Shown piece by piece: positions 10,545-20,494 of a stretch of DNA of 64,000 bases. Within the stretch, counting starts at the first letter, position 1; every line of letters begins with the position of its first letter. Origin of the DNA: Pseudomonas sp. TH31 (GTDB lineage: Bacteria; Pseudomonadota; Gammaproteobacteria; Pseudomonadales; Pseudomonadaceae). The position numbers were made by a program, and so were the translations under genes. Location of the stretch: contig NZ_JAEKEZ010000010.1 of the NCBI RefSeq assembly GCF_016650815.1, forward strand, positions 62,001-126,000, read 5' to 3'. The notes below the pieces were generated by a model. It was not told the origin of the DNA. It saw only the letters and a program-made list of their open reading frames with translations, and did not search any database.

Positions 10545-10631
10545 TCAATTAAAGTGCGGCATCACGTTGCGCGCCGAGTTATTGGCCGTGGCTGTGGCGC
10601 TCAGGTCCGACGGCTGTTGCTGGGTGTTCAT
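10545..10631 (-). CDS. possible 28-aa ORF between the two TPS genes
   Basis: ATG 10631 overlaps the stop codon of the FhaC-like gene (ATGA) and runs to 10545, just before the FhaB start codon. The product MNTQQQPSDLSATATANNSA... has no recognisable domain. The overlap suggests translational coupling, but a chance reading frame is as likely. Confidence 0.25.
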   Translation of the reverse strand: MNTQQQPSDLSATATANNSARNVMPHFN

Positions 10632-12355
10632 AAGGCCAATCCCACGCGCATCAGCCAGATTTCTGGCTCCTGATGAAAACCGCTGGGGGTGTTGAGACTG
10701 CGTTGGTAATCGATGTCCACTTGCAGGTTTTTCCAGCCCAGGTTGACCCCGGCACTGGCCCCGCTCAGGCGTTGCCCCTGGGCGCCGTGGTCGGCCTTGA
10801 CCCAGCCGTTGTCCAGGCCCAGGCGCGGGGTGACCTGCAGCGCAAAATCGTTTCGTAAAGGCAGGCGCAAGGTGTTGCGCCAGATCGCGCCGCTGGCGCC
10901 GGAGGCACTGTTGACCCGGTAGCCGCGCACGGCAGAATCGTCGGTGCCCAGTAGTTGCTCGATGGTCGGCAGCGGATCGGAGCTGTATTGCACGTTGAAC
11001 TGGCTCTGCCATTGCCACGCCTGTTGGCCGTATTGGCCGTTGCGCCACTGGCTGAGGCCGGCCCGGTACTTGCGGAACTGCGCTTTTGGCTGGTTGTTGA
11101 CCTGCCGATTGGCATCGTCGTCGGCACCGAGCCAGCGCAGGCCCTGGGCATAATTGATGTCCAGGTTCCAGACCGCGCTGTTGAGCCAGAACAGGTTCAG
11201 TCCGGCTTCGGCCACGGTCAGCGTCGGGCTCTGGATACCGAGGCGAACGTTCTCCAGGTAGCTGTCGACGTCCTTGTGCGCCAGTTGCAGGTTGGCGCTG
11301 AGCTGACGGCTTTGATCGCGCCACAGCACGCGGTCGGCGCGCAGGCTGAGCTGGTCGGTGATCCCGGTGCTGTGGAATGTCACGCTGGGGAGCTTGAGCA
11401 GCGCGCGATATTCGGCGTGGCTGGCGAAAACGCTGTAGGTCCAGTAGCCGTAAGGAATCGCGTAATAAAGGCTGGCGTTGCGGCTATAGCGATCGCCGTG
11501 ATTGAGGGTGTCGCTGACGCTGAGATTGAGTGAGTCGTTGAGTTCCAGGGGGCTGTCGAGACTCAGGCTCAGGGTGTCGCGATCACGCCCGGTGCTGGCG
11601 CTGCCGAGGTTGTCCGCGCCCAGGCCCAAGGCCCAGCGCGACTGACCGCTGGTGCGCGAACGCAGGATGATTCGCGAGGCGCCGGGCTGGCTGCCGGGGG
11701 CGATGTCGGCGGTCAAATCAATAGAGCGCAGGCGGTTCAACTGGTCCAGGCCTTGCTCAAGATCGCGCAGGTTCAGCGGTTTGCCGAGCATTCCGGGGAA
11801 TGCGCCGCCGAGGGACACTGGCAGGCTCTGGTCGGCCAGTTCGATGGATTCGACATAACCTTCATCGACCACGATATCCAGCGACTGCCCCGCCGCCGGC
11901 GCGCTGCGGAGGTACGGCCGACTGGCGATGTAACCCGCGTCCACGTACAGCGCGGTGATGGTCGCCAGCAGATGGTTGATCTGGCCGACGCCCATGCACG
12001 CCGACAGCTGCGGCTTTATTCGCTCATTGAGTTTTGTGCTACTGATCAGGGTGACACCGCCGATGCGCGTACCGCTCAGCGGCCAGCAGCGTTCATCCGG
12101 GGTGACTTGGGCGGGCAGCACGGGCGTCACCGGCGGCGCACCGAAACTGCCGCGTTCCAGTTGCCGACGGCGTTCTTCCAGTTGCAGTTGTTGCAGGTCG
12201 CGCTGTTGCTGTTGCTGCTGGCGCAGCACTTCCTGGCCTGGAGCGGAAGGTTCAGCGGCCTGAAGGGATGAAACACTCAGGCTCATCAACAAAACCAACA
12301 ACAGCGTGCGAGGCGTGGGACTGCGGCGAGGAACAGCGCGAAGCGAATACGGCAC
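10628..12355 (-). CDS. two-partner secretion outer-membrane transporter, ShlB/FhaC/HecB family
   Basis: 575 aa TpsB partner that exports the FhaB-like protein across the outer membrane. Start GTG 12355 is preceded by AAGGA. Seen: a signal peptide (LLLVLLMSLSVSSLQAAEP), a Gln-rich linker with long coiled-coil potential (residues about 45-70), POTRA-type region (about 75-220, ALYVDAGYIASRPYL), then a 16-strand-type barrel with the family hallmark VRGYRVNSASGASGAIWRN and a C-terminal strand ending MRVGLAL. It precedes the exoprotein gene on the same strand, the usual fhaC-fhaB order. Confidence 0.92.
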   Translation of the reverse strand: MPYSLRAVPRRSPTPRTLLLVLLMSLSVSSLQAAEPSAPGQEVLRQQQQQQRDLQQLQLEERRRQLERGSFGAPPVTPVLPAQVTPDERCWPLSGTRIGGVTLISSTKLNERIKPQLSACMGVGQINHLLATITALYVDAGYIASRPYLRSAPAAGQSLDIVVDEGYVESIELADQSLPVSLGGAFPGMLGKPLNLRDLEQGLDQLNRLRSIDLTADIAPGSQPGASRIILRSRTSGQSRWALGLGADNLGSASTGRDRDTLSLSLDSPLELNDSLNLSVSDTLNHGDRYSRNASLYYAIPYGYWTYSVFASHAEYRALLKLPSVTFHSTGITDQLSLRADRVLWRDQSRQLSANLQLAHKDVDSYLENVRLGIQSPTLTVAEAGLNLFWLNSAVWNLDINYAQGLRWLGADDDANRQVNNQPKAQFRKYRAGLSQWRNGQYGQQAWQWQSQFNVQYSSDPLPTIEQLLGTDDSAVRGYRVNSASGASGAIWRNTLRLPLRNDFALQVTPRLGLDNGWVKADHGAQGQRLSGASAGVNLGWKNLQVDIDYQRSLNTPSGFHQEPEIWLMRVGLAL

Positions 12356-12475
12356 TCAACATCCTTGCGATCATCAAATGGCTCAATGCCACCCCATCAA
12401 TTTTCGTGATAGTCAGATCGTTCCCATGCAAATGCAAGATGAGTCCTACAACGCTTACATTTCTTAAACAATTGC

Positions 12476-13597
12476 TCAGCTATGCCTTTTCGCCAGCAGC
12501 AAGGCCAACGCGCCACACAGCATCAAGGTTTCACCCAATGCCTGGGACCACGCGACCAGCATCAACCCACCGCCGATCAACAGGTAATACATCAAACCAA
12601 ACAGCGCGCCGGCAGTACCGAGTCGATCACCGTAGTTCGCCAGGGCCGAGCCGAGGATGTTCGGGATCGCCATGCCGAACGCCAGCACCACCAGCACCAT
12701 TGCCAACACAAACACGCCGCTGCCTTGCATCAGCCACACGCCGACGCCGCCCAGCAATCCCAGGCAGGCCGCAATACGGATCATGCGCAAACCACTGAAG
12801 CCGTTAAGCAGCAGACGCTTATTGAGCCAGGCGCCAAGACCGGAACCCAACGCCAGGATCACACCGCTGTAACCGAACAGTTGCCCGCTCAAATCCAGCC
12901 GTTCAAATACGAAGGGGCCAAGGCTGTAGTAGCTGAATAGGGCAATGTTGAACAACGCCACCAGCAGCACCGAACGCCAGATCTCGCGATCTTTCAGCAT
13001 GTGCCCCAGCGTCTCGAACAGACCCGCCGTGATCAGTTGCGCGGGTCGGGTTTCCGGCAGGCTTCGCAGACACCACAGCCACAATCCCAGTGACAGCAGC
13101 AACAGGCACCAGAGCACGCCTCGATAACCGAAGGCTTGCACCAGGCTTGCCCCGCTGAACAGCCCGATGGCAGGGCTGGCGGCCAACGCCATGCCGATCA
13201 GCGAAAACACCTGCGCCAGTGCTGCGCCCTGGAAGCGGTCACGCAACAGGGTTTGCGTCACCACCGAGCCGACCGCCGCGCCACATGCAGCGAATGCCTG
13301 GGCGATCAACAGGCCGCTGAACGTGCCAACCGTCAGCGCCAGCGCCGAGGCCGCTACGTATAACGCCAGTCCGATCAGCATCGTGGGGCGCCGACCGATC
13401 CGGTCGCACACCCTGCCCCACACCACCACGCCAAACGCAAAAGCCAGGAAATACACCGACAGGGTTTGCGCCGCCGCTTGTGGCCCGACGTCAAATGCCT
13501 GGCCGATGTCCGCCAGCGCCGGGCTATACAGGGTTTGGGCTATTTGCGGAAACATCAGCAAGGTCATTGCCAAGATCAATAAATTTCGAGGGTTCAT
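12476..13597 (-). CDS. MFS multidrug exporter, Bcr/CflA family
   Basis: About 373 aa, twelve hydrophobic segments. Seen: LYSPALADIGQAFDVGPQAAAQTLSVYFLAFAFG and the MFS loop motif GRVCDRIGRRPTMLIGLALY, typical of Bcr/CflA drug:proton antiporters. ATG 13597 is preferred over an upstream TTG at 13615. It is divergent from an AraC-type regulator whose start lies about 100 bases away, so the regulator probably controls it (inference). Substrate unknown. No feature is visible in the 12356-12475 gap to the TPS transporter. Confidence 0.87.
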   Translation of the reverse strand: MNPRNLLILAMTLLMFPQIAQTLYSPALADIGQAFDVGPQAAAQTLSVYFLAFAFGVVVWGRVCDRIGRRPTMLIGLALYVAASALALTVGTFSGLLIAQAFAACGAAVGSVVTQTLLRDRFQGAALAQVFSLIGMALAASPAIGLFSGASLVQAFGYRGVLWCLLLLSLGLWLWCLRSLPETRPAQLITAGLFETLGHMLKDREIWRSVLLVALFNIALFSYYSLGPFVFERLDLSGQLFGYSGVILALGSGLGAWLNKRLLLNGFSGLRMIRIAACLGLLGGVGVWLMQGSGVFVLAMVLVVLAFGMAIPNILGSALANYGDRLGTAGALFGLMYYLLIGGGLMLVAWSQALGETLMLCGALALLLAKRHS

Positions 13598-13698
13598 CAC
13601 AGCGTCACTCTTCAATAAAAACTGCTGAGGAGTTTAAGAAGGCGCGCCTGACGTATTATCCAAACCCGGACACTTTATCGTTGAAATCGGACATCTTT

Positions 13699-14463
13699 AT
13701 GGCCTGGCTGGATTCCCATGCATCGTTCGACCCCGATGGCTACCTGGCGCCTGTCATAGGCATCGCCTCAACCCTCGGCGATCACGATTCCGGTCTGCAC
13801 CGGCATCTTCGTGGACAACTGCTGTTCACTCGACAGGGCTGCACGCGCATTACGTTGGCGCAGCAGTTGTGCTTATTGCCACCGTCCCGCGCGGCGTGGA
13901 TTCCCTCGGGGATTGCCCATCGCGCGGTCATGCAGCAAAGCGTCGACTATCGATCCCTCTACCTGACAGCGGACGTGTGCGCCGACTTGCCACATCAAGT
14001 CTGCGTGATTGAAGTCAGCCCATTGCTGCGCGCAGTGCTGGAACCGATGGCCCTGGCTGAGTTCGACACCGATTGGCAGCAGGGCAAATTCAGCCATCTG
14101 CTGGCCCTGTGCTTGAGCGAAATTCGTGAGGCTGCGCAGCAGCCGATGCTGCTGCCCCTGCCCCACGACAAGCGCCTGGCCCCTCTGCTGGCAACCCCGG
14201 AACAACTACCGCCGGAGCTCCAGGTGCTGGAGCAACAGATCGGCGCGAGCGGGCGGACCATCGGTCGAATCTTCCAGCGTGAAACCGGCATGAGTTATCA
14301 GCAATGGCGCCAACAATGGCGGCTGATGCGCGCCATGGAGTTGCTCGCCACCGGTCGCAGCCTTAGTTACAGCGCTTTCGAACTGGGTTTCGCCAGTGAC
14401 AGCGCGTTCATTGCGTTCTTCAAGGACATGACCAGCGTCACGCCCGGCACCTGGCTCAAATAA
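13699..14463 (+). CDS. AraC-family transcriptional regulator with N-terminal cupin-like domain
   Basis: 254 aa from ATG 13699; an in-frame extension upstream is less likely because it overlaps the divergent transporter gene. N-terminal sensor/cupin part (HDSGLHRHLRGQLLFTRQG, WIPSGIAHRAVM) and C-terminal AraC HTH (QIGASGRTIGRIFQRETGMSYQQWRQQWRLMRAMELLATG and FELGFASDSAFIAFFKDMTSVTPGTWL). Divergent from the Bcr/CflA exporter and just upstream of the EmrAB-type pump, so it may control either. Confidence 0.88.
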   Translation: MAWLDSHASFDPDGYLAPVIGIASTLGDHDSGLHRHLRGQLLFTRQGCTRITLAQQLCLLPPSRAAWIPSGIAHRAVMQQSVDYRSLYLTADVCADLPHQVCVIEVSPLLRAVLEPMALAEFDTDWQQGKFSHLLALCLSEIREAAQQPMLLPLPHDKRLAPLLATPEQLPPELQVLEQQIGASGRTIGRIFQRETGMSYQQWRQQWRLMRAMELLATGRSLSYSAFELGFASDSAFIAFFKDMTSVTPGTWLK

Positions 14464-14559
14464 GCACCTGACGACCGGCAGTAAAAATCAATTGTCAGAA
14501 TATATTACCTGCGTCATATTACATCCGTAATAAAGAGTCATTTGCCACAGGTATTCCCC

Positions 14560-15681
14560 ATGACCAGCATGCCCACCGTTGAACCCGACCTGGCTGTCCC
14601 GGTGACCACCCACAAGCCTCCCGTGCTCAAACGTCTGCTTCTACTGAGCGTGGCCATCGCAGCGCTAGTGGGCATTGGTCTGTACGGCGCCCATTGGTGG
14701 ACCGCCGGACGCTTCCTCGAAGAAACCGACGATGCCTACATTGGCGGCGATGTCACGGTGATCGGGCCGAAAGTCGCGGGCTATATCGAAGAAGTGCTGG
14801 TGACCGACAACCAGAAGGTCAAGGCTGGCGACGTATTGGTTCGGCTGGATTCGCGAGACTATCGCGCCAACCTGGCCAAGGCCGAAGGCGCGGTCGCCGC
14901 CGAGCAAGCCCTGCTCGCCAACCTCGACGCCACCGAACAATTGCAACACGCGGTTATCGGCCAGGCCCGCGCCGGGATCGATGCCGCTGGCGCCGAAACC
15001 TCCCGCTCACGGGATGACGATGCGCGCTACAAAAAGCTGGTCGGCAGCAACGCAGTCTCGGTGGAAAGCGCCCAACGCGCCAACGCCACCTTCAAGACCG
15101 CCCAGGCGATCAGTGCCCGGGCCCAGGCCGAATTGCTGGCCACCCAACGTCAACTCGACGTGATCGACACCCAGAAACAACAAGCCCGAGCGGCGCTGAT
15201 GCAAGCCAAGGCCGAGCGTGACCTGGCGCAATTGAACGTCGGTTACACCGAACTCAAAGCCCCGGTGGACGGCGTGGTCGGCAACCGTCGGGCACGGGTG
15301 GGCGCCTACGCCCAGGCCGGTTCGCAACTGCTGTCGGTGGTGCCGTCCAGCGGGTTGTGGGTCGATGCCAATTTCAAGGAAGACCAACTGGCGCGGATGA
15401 CTTCCGGCCAGCGCGTCGTCATCCGTGCCGATGTGCTTTCGGGCCAGGTGTTCCACGGTCATCTGGACAGCCTCGCCCCGGCCAGCGGCGCGCAGTTCAG
15501 CGTGTTGCCGCCGGAAAACGCCACCGGCAACTTCACTAAAATCGTCCAGCGGGTGCCGGTGCGGATCGTCCTCGACCCGGCCGATGGCGTGCTCGGCCAT
15601 TTGCGTCCGGGCCTGTCGGTGACTGCAGAAGTCGATACCCGCACCGAGGAGAAAACCCCAGCCGTGGCCAGCGCACCATGA
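14560..15681 (+). CDS. HlyD/EmrA-family membrane fusion protein
   Basis: 373 aa periplasmic adaptor of a drug efflux pump. One N-terminal membrane segment (LKRLLLLSVAIAALVGIGLYG), a biotinyl-lipoyl-like region (TDDAYIGGDVTVIGPKVAGYIEEVLVTDNQKVKAGDVLVRLD), a long alpha-helical hairpin (about residues 90-210), the second lipoyl half (APVDGVVGNRRARVGAYAQAGSQLLSVVP), and a beta-barrel domain. ATG 14560 is chosen over an upstream TTG. Its stop codon overlaps the EmrB start (ATGA), so the two are translationally coupled. Confidence 0.92.
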   Translation: MTSMPTVEPDLAVPVTTHKPPVLKRLLLLSVAIAALVGIGLYGAHWWTAGRFLEETDDAYIGGDVTVIGPKVAGYIEEVLVTDNQKVKAGDVLVRLDSRDYRANLAKAEGAVAAEQALLANLDATEQLQHAVIGQARAGIDAAGAETSRSRDDDARYKKLVGSNAVSVESAQRANATFKTAQAISARAQAELLATQRQLDVIDTQKQQARAALMQAKAERDLAQLNVGYTELKAPVDGVVGNRRARVGAYAQAGSQLLSVVPSSGLWVDANFKEDQLARMTSGQRVVIRADVLSGQVFHGHLDSLAPASGAQFSVLPPENATGNFTKIVQRVPVRIVLDPADGVLGHLRPGLSVTAEVDTRTEEKTPAVASAP

Positions 15682-17268
15682 GCCGCGCCCTCGCCGCCCC
15701 GGCGCAATCGTTCAACGCTGCTGACATGGCGACTGCGACCAAAATCTTCGCCTTCGCCAGCATGTGCATCGGCATGTTCATTGCCCTGCTGGATATCCAG
15801 ATTGTCTCCGCCTCGTTGCGCGACATCGGCGGCGGACTCTCGGCCGGCACCGACGAAACCGCGTGGGTGCAGACCAGTTACCTGATTGCCGAAATCATCG
15901 TGATCCCGTTGTCGGGCTGGCTGTCCCGGGTGTTCTCGACCCGTTGGCTGTTCTGCGCCTCGGCGGTCGGTTTCACCCTCGCCAGCCTGCTGTGCGGCGC
16001 GGCCTGGAACATCCAGAGCATGATCGCCTTCCGCGCCCTGCAAGGGTTTCTTGGCGGTTCGATGATTCCGCTGGTGTTCACCACCGCGTTCTTTTTTCAC
16101 CGGCAAAAAACGGGTGATCGCTGCCGCGACCATCGGCGCGGTGGCCTCGCTGGCACCGACCCTCGGCCCGGTGATCGGTGGCTGGATCACCGACATTTCA
16201 TCCTGGCACTGGCTGTTCTACATCAACCTGGTGCCGGGGATTTTCGTCGCCGTGGCGGTGCCGATGCTGGTGAAGATCGACCAGCCGGAACTGTCGCTGC
16301 TAAAGGGCGCCGACTACATCAGCATGGTGTTTATGGCGCTGTTTCTCGGCTGCCTGGAATACACCCTCGAAGAAGGCCCGCGCTGGAACTGGTTCAGCGA
16401 CAGCACGATTCTGATCACCGCATGGATCAGCGGTCTCGCCGGTCTCGCCTTCATCGGCCGAACCCTGAACGTAGCCAACCCGATTGTCGATTTGCGCGCC
16501 TTGAAGGACCGCAACTTCGCCCTCGGCTGCTTCTTTTCATTCGTTACCGGGATTGGCCTGTTCGCCACCATTTACCTGACGCCGCTATTTCTCGGGCGGG
16601 TGCGGGGCTACAGCGCGCTGGACATTGGCCTGGCGGTTTTCTCCACCGGGGTGTTCCAGATCATGGCGATTGCGCTGTACGCCTTTCTGGCGAATCGCGT
16701 TGATCTGCGCTGGATCATGATGACGGGCCTGGGACTGTTCGCGTTGTCGATGTGGGATTTCAGCCCGATCACCCATGACTGGGGCGCAAGGGAACTGATG
16801 CTGCCGCAAGCCCTGCGCGGGATTGCCCAGCAACTGGCGGTGCCGCCGGCAGTGACGCTGACCCTGGGTGGCCTGGCGCCGGCGCGGCTCAAACATGCTT
16901 CGGGGTTGTTCAACCTGATGCGTAACCTCGGCGGCGCCATCGGCATTGCCGCGTGCGCAACCATCCTCAACGACCGCACCAACCTGCACTTCACACGTTT
17001 GGCTGAACACTTGAACAGCAGCAACGAAGCACTCAACCAGTGGCTGTCCCAGGTCGGTAACAACTTCGCCGCCCTCGGCCAAAGCGGTGACGCGGGTGTC
17101 ACCGCCAGCCTGCATCAGCTGTGGTTGCTGACGTATCGCGAAGCCCAGACGCAAACCTATGGCGACGCGTTTTTGATGATCATGGTCTGCTTCATTATTG
17201 CCACGGCGATGGTGCCCTTGATGCGCAAGGTGCAACCACCGGCCGCGCCGTCAGCAGACGCTCATTGA
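15678..17268 (+). CDS. DHA2-family (EmrB-type) MFS drug exporter (frame broken in a T-run)
   Basis: About 530 aa inner-membrane partner of the EmrA-like adaptor, 14-TMS drug:proton antiporter type. Seen: FIALLDIQIVSASLRDIGGGLSAGTDETAWVQTSYLIAEIIVIPLSGWLSR, GWLSRVFSTRWLF, RALQGFLGGSMIPLVFTTAF, and LAPTLGPVIGGWITDISSWHWLFYIN (antiporter motif C). The frame shifts in the six-T run at 16092-16097; five T or eight T would restore it, and eight fits the usual spacing to the conserved GKKR better. The start overlaps the emrA-type stop codon. Confidence 0.9.
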
Positions 17269-17709
17269 TCAGGCTTGAGGCATTTTGCGAAAGCCAATGG
17301 CCAGGCGGTTCCAGGCGTTGATGGTGGTGATCGCCACCGTCAGGTCGACCATTTCCTTGGGGCTGAACTCGCAGACTGCCAGTTCATAGTCCGCGTCCGG
17401 GACGTGGGTCTGACTCACCAGGGTCAGGGACTCGGTCCAGGCCAGCGCCGCACGTTCGCGCGGGGTGAAGAACGGCGTTTCACGCCAGGCCGACAAGGTG
17501 GACAGGCGACGCTCGTCTTCACCGCCCTTGCGGGCGTCGGCGCTATGCATGTCCAGGCAGAAGGCGCAGCCGTTGATTTGCGAGGTACGCAGCTTGACCA
17601 GTTCGATCAGGGTCTTTTCCAGCGGCAATTTCGAGACGGCAGCTTCCAGGGCGATCATGGCTTTGAGGGCGTCTGGGGAAGCGGTGTAGAAATCGATGCG
17701 AGGTTTCAT
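17269..17709 (-). CDS. carboxymuconolactone decarboxylase family / AhpD-like protein
   Basis: 146 aa. Seen: the AhpD-type redox motif INGCAFCLDMHSADARKGGED (CxxC with nearby His), followed by WRETPFFTPRERAALAWTESLT, which is typical of the alkylhydroperoxidase-like subgroup. It probably reduces peroxides or acts as a thiol-disulfide protein; the physiological partner is unknown. Start ATG 17709 behind GGAG. It follows the MscS-type gene on the same strand. Confidence 0.88.
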   Translation of the reverse strand: MKPRIDFYTASPDALKAMIALEAAVSKLPLEKTLIELVKLRTSQINGCAFCLDMHSADARKGGEDERRLSTLSAWRETPFFTPRERAALAWTESLTLVSQTHVPDADYELAVCEFSPKEMVDLTVAITTINAWNRLAIGFRKMPQA

Positions 17710-17817
17710 GGCAGGGCTCCGTCACAAGTGGGTGTGGAGCACACCTTAATCCCGCACCGGGCCTGAACAAATAGCCAATTCCTGGGAAGTTGAGGTAGCC
17801 AATAGACCACTGGCCCC

Positions 17818-19265
17818 TCAATGACCGCGACTACGCAACCACTGCAAAAATCCTTTTTCTCCACCACTGTCGGCACTTCCCGGGTCAGCGCCTGTGCGGT
17901 GTGCAGACGGTAATCGAGCAGCGCCTTCATCGCTTCGCTGATGTCATGCCGGGCATCGAGGCATGGCTTGAGGTATTCCTTCTCGATGCGATACAACGCG
18001 CAAAAGGTCTTGGCCGAAAAATCCGCCGGCACGGATTCGTCCGAGAGAATCCCGGCTTCGCCGATCACCTCGCCCGGCCCCATGCGCCCGGCCTCGAACT
18101 TGATCCCGGCCCGACTCAGGGCCACCGAGACCACGCCGGATTCGATGATGAACAGGTGATCGCTGACCTCGCCGCCCGCCAGGATCATTTCCCCGGCGCG
18201 GAAGGTTTGCAGTGTCATGTTCTGGCTGAAGGTTTCTTTCTCTTCCTGGCGCAGGGTGGAGAAAATGCTCGAGCTTTCCAGCAGCGCCCGTGGCCGTGAC
18301 AGGCTGGCCGGTACGTTGGATTCGACGCTCGACAACAGGCTGATGCCCGACGCCTGCAAGTGCCGGTACGCCAGGTCGAACAGTTGATTGCGGACCATGC
18401 GTTTCTGGTCCATGGAAACCACAAAACCGCTGATTTCATACTCCACGCCACTGCTGCTGGAGCTTTTCAACGCCACGCACGGCGCCGGCTTATTGAGCAG
18501 AAAGCGACAGCCCTGCATGGCCCGCTCCAGCGCTTCGATCACTGTGTGCGGCCGGGCGTGGGGGCTCAGTTGCAGGCTGATCGACACGCCAAAAATATCG
18601 CTCGGGCGGCTGAAGTTGATGATCTTGGCCTTGGCCGCCAAAGAGTTGGGAATCACCGCCATGCTGCCCTGAGCGGTCTGCATCCGGGTGGCACGCCAGT
18701 CGATGTCGGTGACCCGGCCTTCGGTGCCGTCGATGGAAATCCAGTCATCGATTTGATAAGGCTTGGTGGTGTTCAGCACGATGCCGGAGAACACATCGCT
18801 GAGCGTGCTTTGCAATGCGAGGCCGACGATGATCGCCACCGCGCCGGAGGTCGCCAGTACGCCTTTGACCGGCAGGTCGAGCACGTAGGCCATGGCCGCG
18901 ATGATCGCGATCAGGAAAATCACCGCGCCAAGCAGATCCTGGAGCAAACGCCCGGTGTGCCCGACCCGCTGCATCATCACCGCACCGATCAGCACCGTCA
19001 GGGTTCGCGCACCGAACAGCCACCAGCCGATCTGCAAACCGGTGGCGGCCAGGTGCAACGCTACGTTGTCGGCCCAGGGCGCCGGCTCCATCGGGTTCAG
19101 GCCTTCGTTGAACAACAGAACGCTGAACAACGAGAAAATCACCAGGCGCACGACCAGTTTCCAATTACTGCCGTTGGTGCTGATCAAACGCCATAGACCC
19201 AGATCAATCAGGATCAGGGCCAATGCGATAAGCAACGGGTGATCGGTGAGCAGTGACAGCATCAA
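17818..19265 (-). CDS. MscS-family channel with C-terminal cyclic-nucleotide-binding domain (bCNG type), C-terminus frameshifted
   Basis: N-terminal membrane part (four or more hydrophobic segments, residues 1-150), MscS pore and beta domain (VKGVLATSGAVAIIVGLALQSTLSDVFSGIVLNTTKPYQIDDWI, about 130-180), then a cNMP-binding domain (about 330-450: FRAGEMILAGGEVSDHLFIIESGVVSV, MGPGEVIGEAGILSDESVPADFSAKT). This is the layout of the bacterial cyclic-nucleotide-gated MscS subfamily. In the given sequence the frame runs on to 17706 with an unrelated tail. One more A in the run opposite 17854-17858 gives VVEKKGFLQWLRSRGH and a stop at 17818, for 482 aa, which I take as the real end. Confidence 0.88.
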
Positions 19266-19307
19266 GCAACTCCAGCAAGGGCCAATGGTGCAAACATCTC
19301 ACACATT

Positions 19308-19410
19308 GTAGGAGCTGGCGAAGCCGGCGATCTTTTGATCTTGAGCTGTTTAAGGAAGCTGAACACCAAAGGCCAGATCAAAAGATCGCAGCCTTCGGCA
19401 GCTCCTGCGA
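19308..19410. repeat. REP pair, GTAGGAGCTG type
   Basis: Left arm TGTAGGAGCTGGCGAAGCCG...GATCTTTTGATC and inverted right arm GATCAAAAGATCGCAGCCTTC...AGCTCCT. It fills the gap between the MscS-type gene and pirin. Confidence 0.82.
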
Positions 19411-19414
19411 GTGG

Positions 19415-20281
19415 TTAACCTTTCATGTGGCCAAACCGGCCCGACTGGTAATCGGCAAAGGCCTGGTGAATCTCCTGTTCGCTGTTCATCACAAACGGGC
19501 CATGGCCGACGATCGGTTCGTCGATAGGCTCGCCGCTGAGCAGCAACACCACCGCGTCGTTATCGGCTTCCAGGCTGAGCTGATCACCGTCGCGTTCGAA
19601 CAACGCCAACTGCCCTTCGCGCACCCGTTCCACGCCGTTGACCTGCACCGTGCCGCGCAGCACCACCAGCGCCGTGTTGCGACCTCCATGCACATCCAGG
19701 GTCAGCAACTTGCCGGCATTCAGGCGCAGGTCCCAGACATCGATCGGCGTGAAGGTGCGTGACGGGCCGGTGTGGCCGTCGAACTCACCGGCGATCAAGC
19801 GCAGGCTGCCGGCCTGGTCCTTGAGCGGGATGCTCGGGATGTCGCTGTCGAGAATCGTCTGGTAACCGGCATCGGCCATTTTGTCCTTGGCCGGCAGATT
19901 GACCCACAGTTGCACCATTTCCAGGGTGCCGCCGCTCTTGGCGAAACCTTCGGAGTGGAACTCCTCATGGATAATCCCAGAAGCCGCCGTCATCCATTGC
20001 ACATCGCCAGGGCCAATCTTGCCACCGCTGCCGGTGGAGTCGCGGTGCTCCAGTTCGCCGTTGTAGACGATGGTCACGGTTTCAAAACCGCGATGCGGGT
20101 GCTGGCCGACGCCACGACGCTCGGTGGTCGGGGTGAATTCGGTGGGACCTGCGTGATCGAGCAGCAAAAACGGGCTGATGTGTTTGCCCTGGGTGTCGTA
20201 GGAAAACAGCGTACGAACCGGAAAACCGTCTCCTACCCAATGGGCCCGTGGGCTGGTGTAGATACCGATGATGTTTTTCAT
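19415..20281 (-). CDS. pirin family protein
   Basis: 288 aa bicupin. Start ATG 20281, behind a strong GGAGG site. Seen: the pirin signature FLLLDHAGP...GVGQHPHRGFETVTIVYNGELEHRDSTGSGGKIGPGDVQWMTAASGIIHEEF, which carries the metal-binding HPH and later His/Glu residues, and a second cupin half (LNAGKLLTLDVHGGRNTALVVLRGTVQVNG). Pirins include quercetinase-like and regulatory members; the role here is not known. Divergent from the hotdog thioesterase gene. Confidence 0.92.
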   Translation of the reverse strand: MKNIIGIYTSPRAHWVGDGFPVRTLFSYDTQGKHISPFLLLDHAGPTEFTPTTERRGVGQHPHRGFETVTIVYNGELEHRDSTGSGGKIGPGDVQWMTAASGIIHEEFHSEGFAKSGGTLEMVQLWVNLPAKDKMADAGYQTILDSDIPSIPLKDQAGSLRLIAGEFDGHTGPSRTFTPIDVWDLRLNAGKLLTLDVHGGRNTALVVLRGTVQVNGVERVREGQLALFERDGDQLSLEADNDAVVLLLSGEPIDEPIVGHGPFVMNSEQEIHQAFADYQSGRFGHMKG

Positions 20282-20494
20282 GGTGCCTCCGAAAAAGGTG
20301 GGTGAAGCCATGAGCCCAGCTTAAATCTGATGCCAATCGCACACTAGACGGCAAAAATCGGCTTTAGCGTTCTACCAGAAGGACAATGCCTGCATTGTTC
20401 CTATTGAAGAGGGGTAGCCAGGATTTTATTTCGGACATAATATTGCCCTCGAATTACAACCATAATATCCGCCTGCCCGACCGAGGACATGACC

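Noticed and set aside
17706..17817. C-terminal tail of the MscS/cNMP protein as read directly.
   Set aside because: The tail overlaps the start of the next gene and looks like out-of-frame sequence; one added base gives a natural end at 17818.
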